DNA of 6,001 bases from Actinomycetes bacterium (GTDB lineage Bacteria; Actinomycetota; Actinomycetes; Mycobacteriales; Mycobacteriaceae): assembly GCA_023417985.1 (NCBI GenBank), contig JAEZDV010000050.1:1-6001 (forward strand), read 5' to 3'. The position numbers and the translations under genes are program-made. The notes below the pieces were generated by a model. That model was not told where the DNA came from. It searched no databases and was given only the letters and a program-made list of their open reading frames with translations. Within the stretch, counting starts at the first letter, position 1; each line of letters opens with the position of its first letter. Of this stretch, positions 5,122 to 6,001 are shown piece after piece.

Positions 5122-6001
5122 ATGGAACCCGAACGTGACCCGGCCCAGGAACCACTACACGACCCCGCACAGAGACCCGGCCGAGAACCGGAGAACGAGA
5201 TCCGCGATGCTGCACACCGGGTCGACGATTCCGACCACGAAACCGCGTTGGAAACCGCGGAACCCGCCGAATATTCCGACCTGAGACGGTGTGCGGCGGA
5301 GGCGATCGGAACGTTCGTGCTCGTGTTCTCGGCTGTCGGCACCGCTGTCTTCGCGGGCAATTACGTGGGACAACTCGGCGTTGCCCTGGCGTTCGGCCTG
5401 ACCTTGCTGTTCCTCGTGTACACCATCGGCCCGATTTCGGGGTGTCACGTCAACCCGGCGGTCACCCTCGGCCGGCTCATCGTCGGCCAGGTCACTCCGG
5501 TCCGTGCTGTCGGCTACTGGATCGCCCAGGTGATCGGCGGTCTGGTGGCCGGTGTGACGATCTTCGCGATCGCATCGTCGCTTCCCTCGTACGACCGCGC
5601 GGCAGACGGTCTCGGCGCGAACGGCTGGGGTGCCCACAGTCCGTCTGCGGTCAAGGGGCCGTTCGGCGGAGTCATCGAGAACGGTTACGGGATCGGCGCC
5701 GCAATGGTCGTCGAGATCCTCCTGACCGCGCTGCTGGTGTTCGTGGTGCTCTCCACGACCGACCAGATCGCCGACGTGCTGATCGCCGGGATCGCGATCG
5801 GATTCACCCTCGCGGTGATCCACCTCATCTCGATCCCGATCGACAACACCTCGGTCAATCCCGCGCGCAGCCTCGCCGTGGCGTTCTATCAGAACGGCGC
5901 GCTCGGGCAACTCTGGTTGTTCATCGTCTTCCCGCTGATCGGCGGCGCGCTCGGCGCGCTCGTCTACGCGTTCCTGTTCGGCCGACGGCAGGGGCTACGG
6001 G
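5122..6001 (+). CDS. aqpZ: AqpZ-type aquaporin with acidic N-terminal extension (3' end outside window)
   Basis: This membrane channel of the MIP family should pass water across the cytoplasmic membrane. The frame is open from ATG 5122 to the window end (293 full codons). Both pore motifs are present: HVNPAVTLG (NPA at 111-113) and SVNPARS (NPA at 246-248). By alignment from memory with E. coli AqpZ, the selectivity filter is Phe91, His234, Thr243 and Arg249, the water-selective set rather than that of a glycerol facilitator. Hydrophobic segments lie near 58-78, 84-103, 127-151, 191-212, 218-237 and 263-288, so six helices are present and only a short tail is missing. Residues 1-53 are hydrophilic and acidic, absent from E. 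coli AqpZ, and contain DPAQ twice. The TM3-TM4 loop also looks about 12 residues longer. Cys108 lies near the first NPA. The substrate could still include other small neutral solutes. Confidence 0.92.
   Translation, partial: MEPERDPAQEPLHDPAQRPGREPENEIRDAAHRVDDSDHETALETAEPAEYSDLRRCAAEAIGTFVLVFSAVGTAVFAGNYVGQLGVALAFGLTLLFLVYTIGPISGCHVNPAVTLGRLIVGQVTPVRAVGYWIAQVIGGLVAGVTIFAIASSLPSYDRAADGLGANGWGAHSPSAVKGPFGGVIENGYGIGAAMVVEILLTALLVFVVLSTTDQIADVLIAGIAIGFTLAVIHLISIPIDNTSVNPARSLAVAFYQNGALGQLWLFIVFPLIGGALGALVYAFLFGRRQGLR

Noticed and set aside
5018..5284. Small 88-codon frame between the transglutaminase and aquaporin genes
   Set aside because: It has no Shine-Dalgarno, overlaps the aquaporin start in another frame, and its product has no recognisable features.
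5155..5910. Minus-strand open frame of 251 codons opposite the aquaporin gene
   Set aside because: The opposite strand encodes a clear aquaporin with both NPA motifs. The Asp/Arg/His-rich product is a composition shadow.

Overview
The window looks like chromosome from a high-GC Gram-positive bacterium of the Mycobacteriales, most plausibly Rhodococcus or Nocardia. The reasons are its base composition, the strong preference for G or C at third codon positions, the use of GTG starts, and gene order. The order holA, rpsT on the opposite strand, then a three-gene ATP-grasp / alpha-E / transglutaminase block matches what I recall of the Mycobacterium tuberculosis Rv2413c to Rv2409c region. The aquaporin after the block is not part of that remembered mycobacterial arrangement. 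The genus is an inference.

Layout. Bases 1-947 (+) hold most of holA (DNA polymerase III delta subunit), whose start lies off the left edge. It converges on rpsT (ribosomal protein S20), at 1087-1347 (-), and a strong symmetrical hairpin at 1016-1049 lies between their 3' ends. The 190 bases from 1348 to 1537 are a divergent regulatory region: a good -35/-10 pair drives rpsT leftward, and a weaker -10 plus a 10-bp palindrome precede the rightward operon.

Bases 1538-5018 (+) are a compact operon of three genes: a circularly permuted ATP-grasp protein (1538-3205), an alpha-E protein (3205-4179) and a transglutaminase-like cysteine protein (4176-5018). They overlap by 1 and 4 bases, and the second and third genes each have a strong Shine-Dalgarno inside the end of the gene before. 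This trio recurs across bacteria and is predicted to be a peptide or amide-bond forming and processing system, but to my knowledge its substrate is unknown. Here the ATP-grasp protein ends in a glutamine tract encoded by a CAG/CAA repeat.

After a 103-base gap with a GC-rich hairpin, an AqpZ-type aquaporin starts at 5122 and runs off the right edge. It carries an unusual acidic N-terminal extension of about 53 residues before the first membrane segment.

No mobile element, tRNA, CRISPR array or phage feature was seen. The least understood part is the three-gene operon. It is a conserved but biochemically uncharacterised system rather than a new one. The window-specific oddities are the glutamine tail, the ambiguous start of the first gene and the aquaporin extension.
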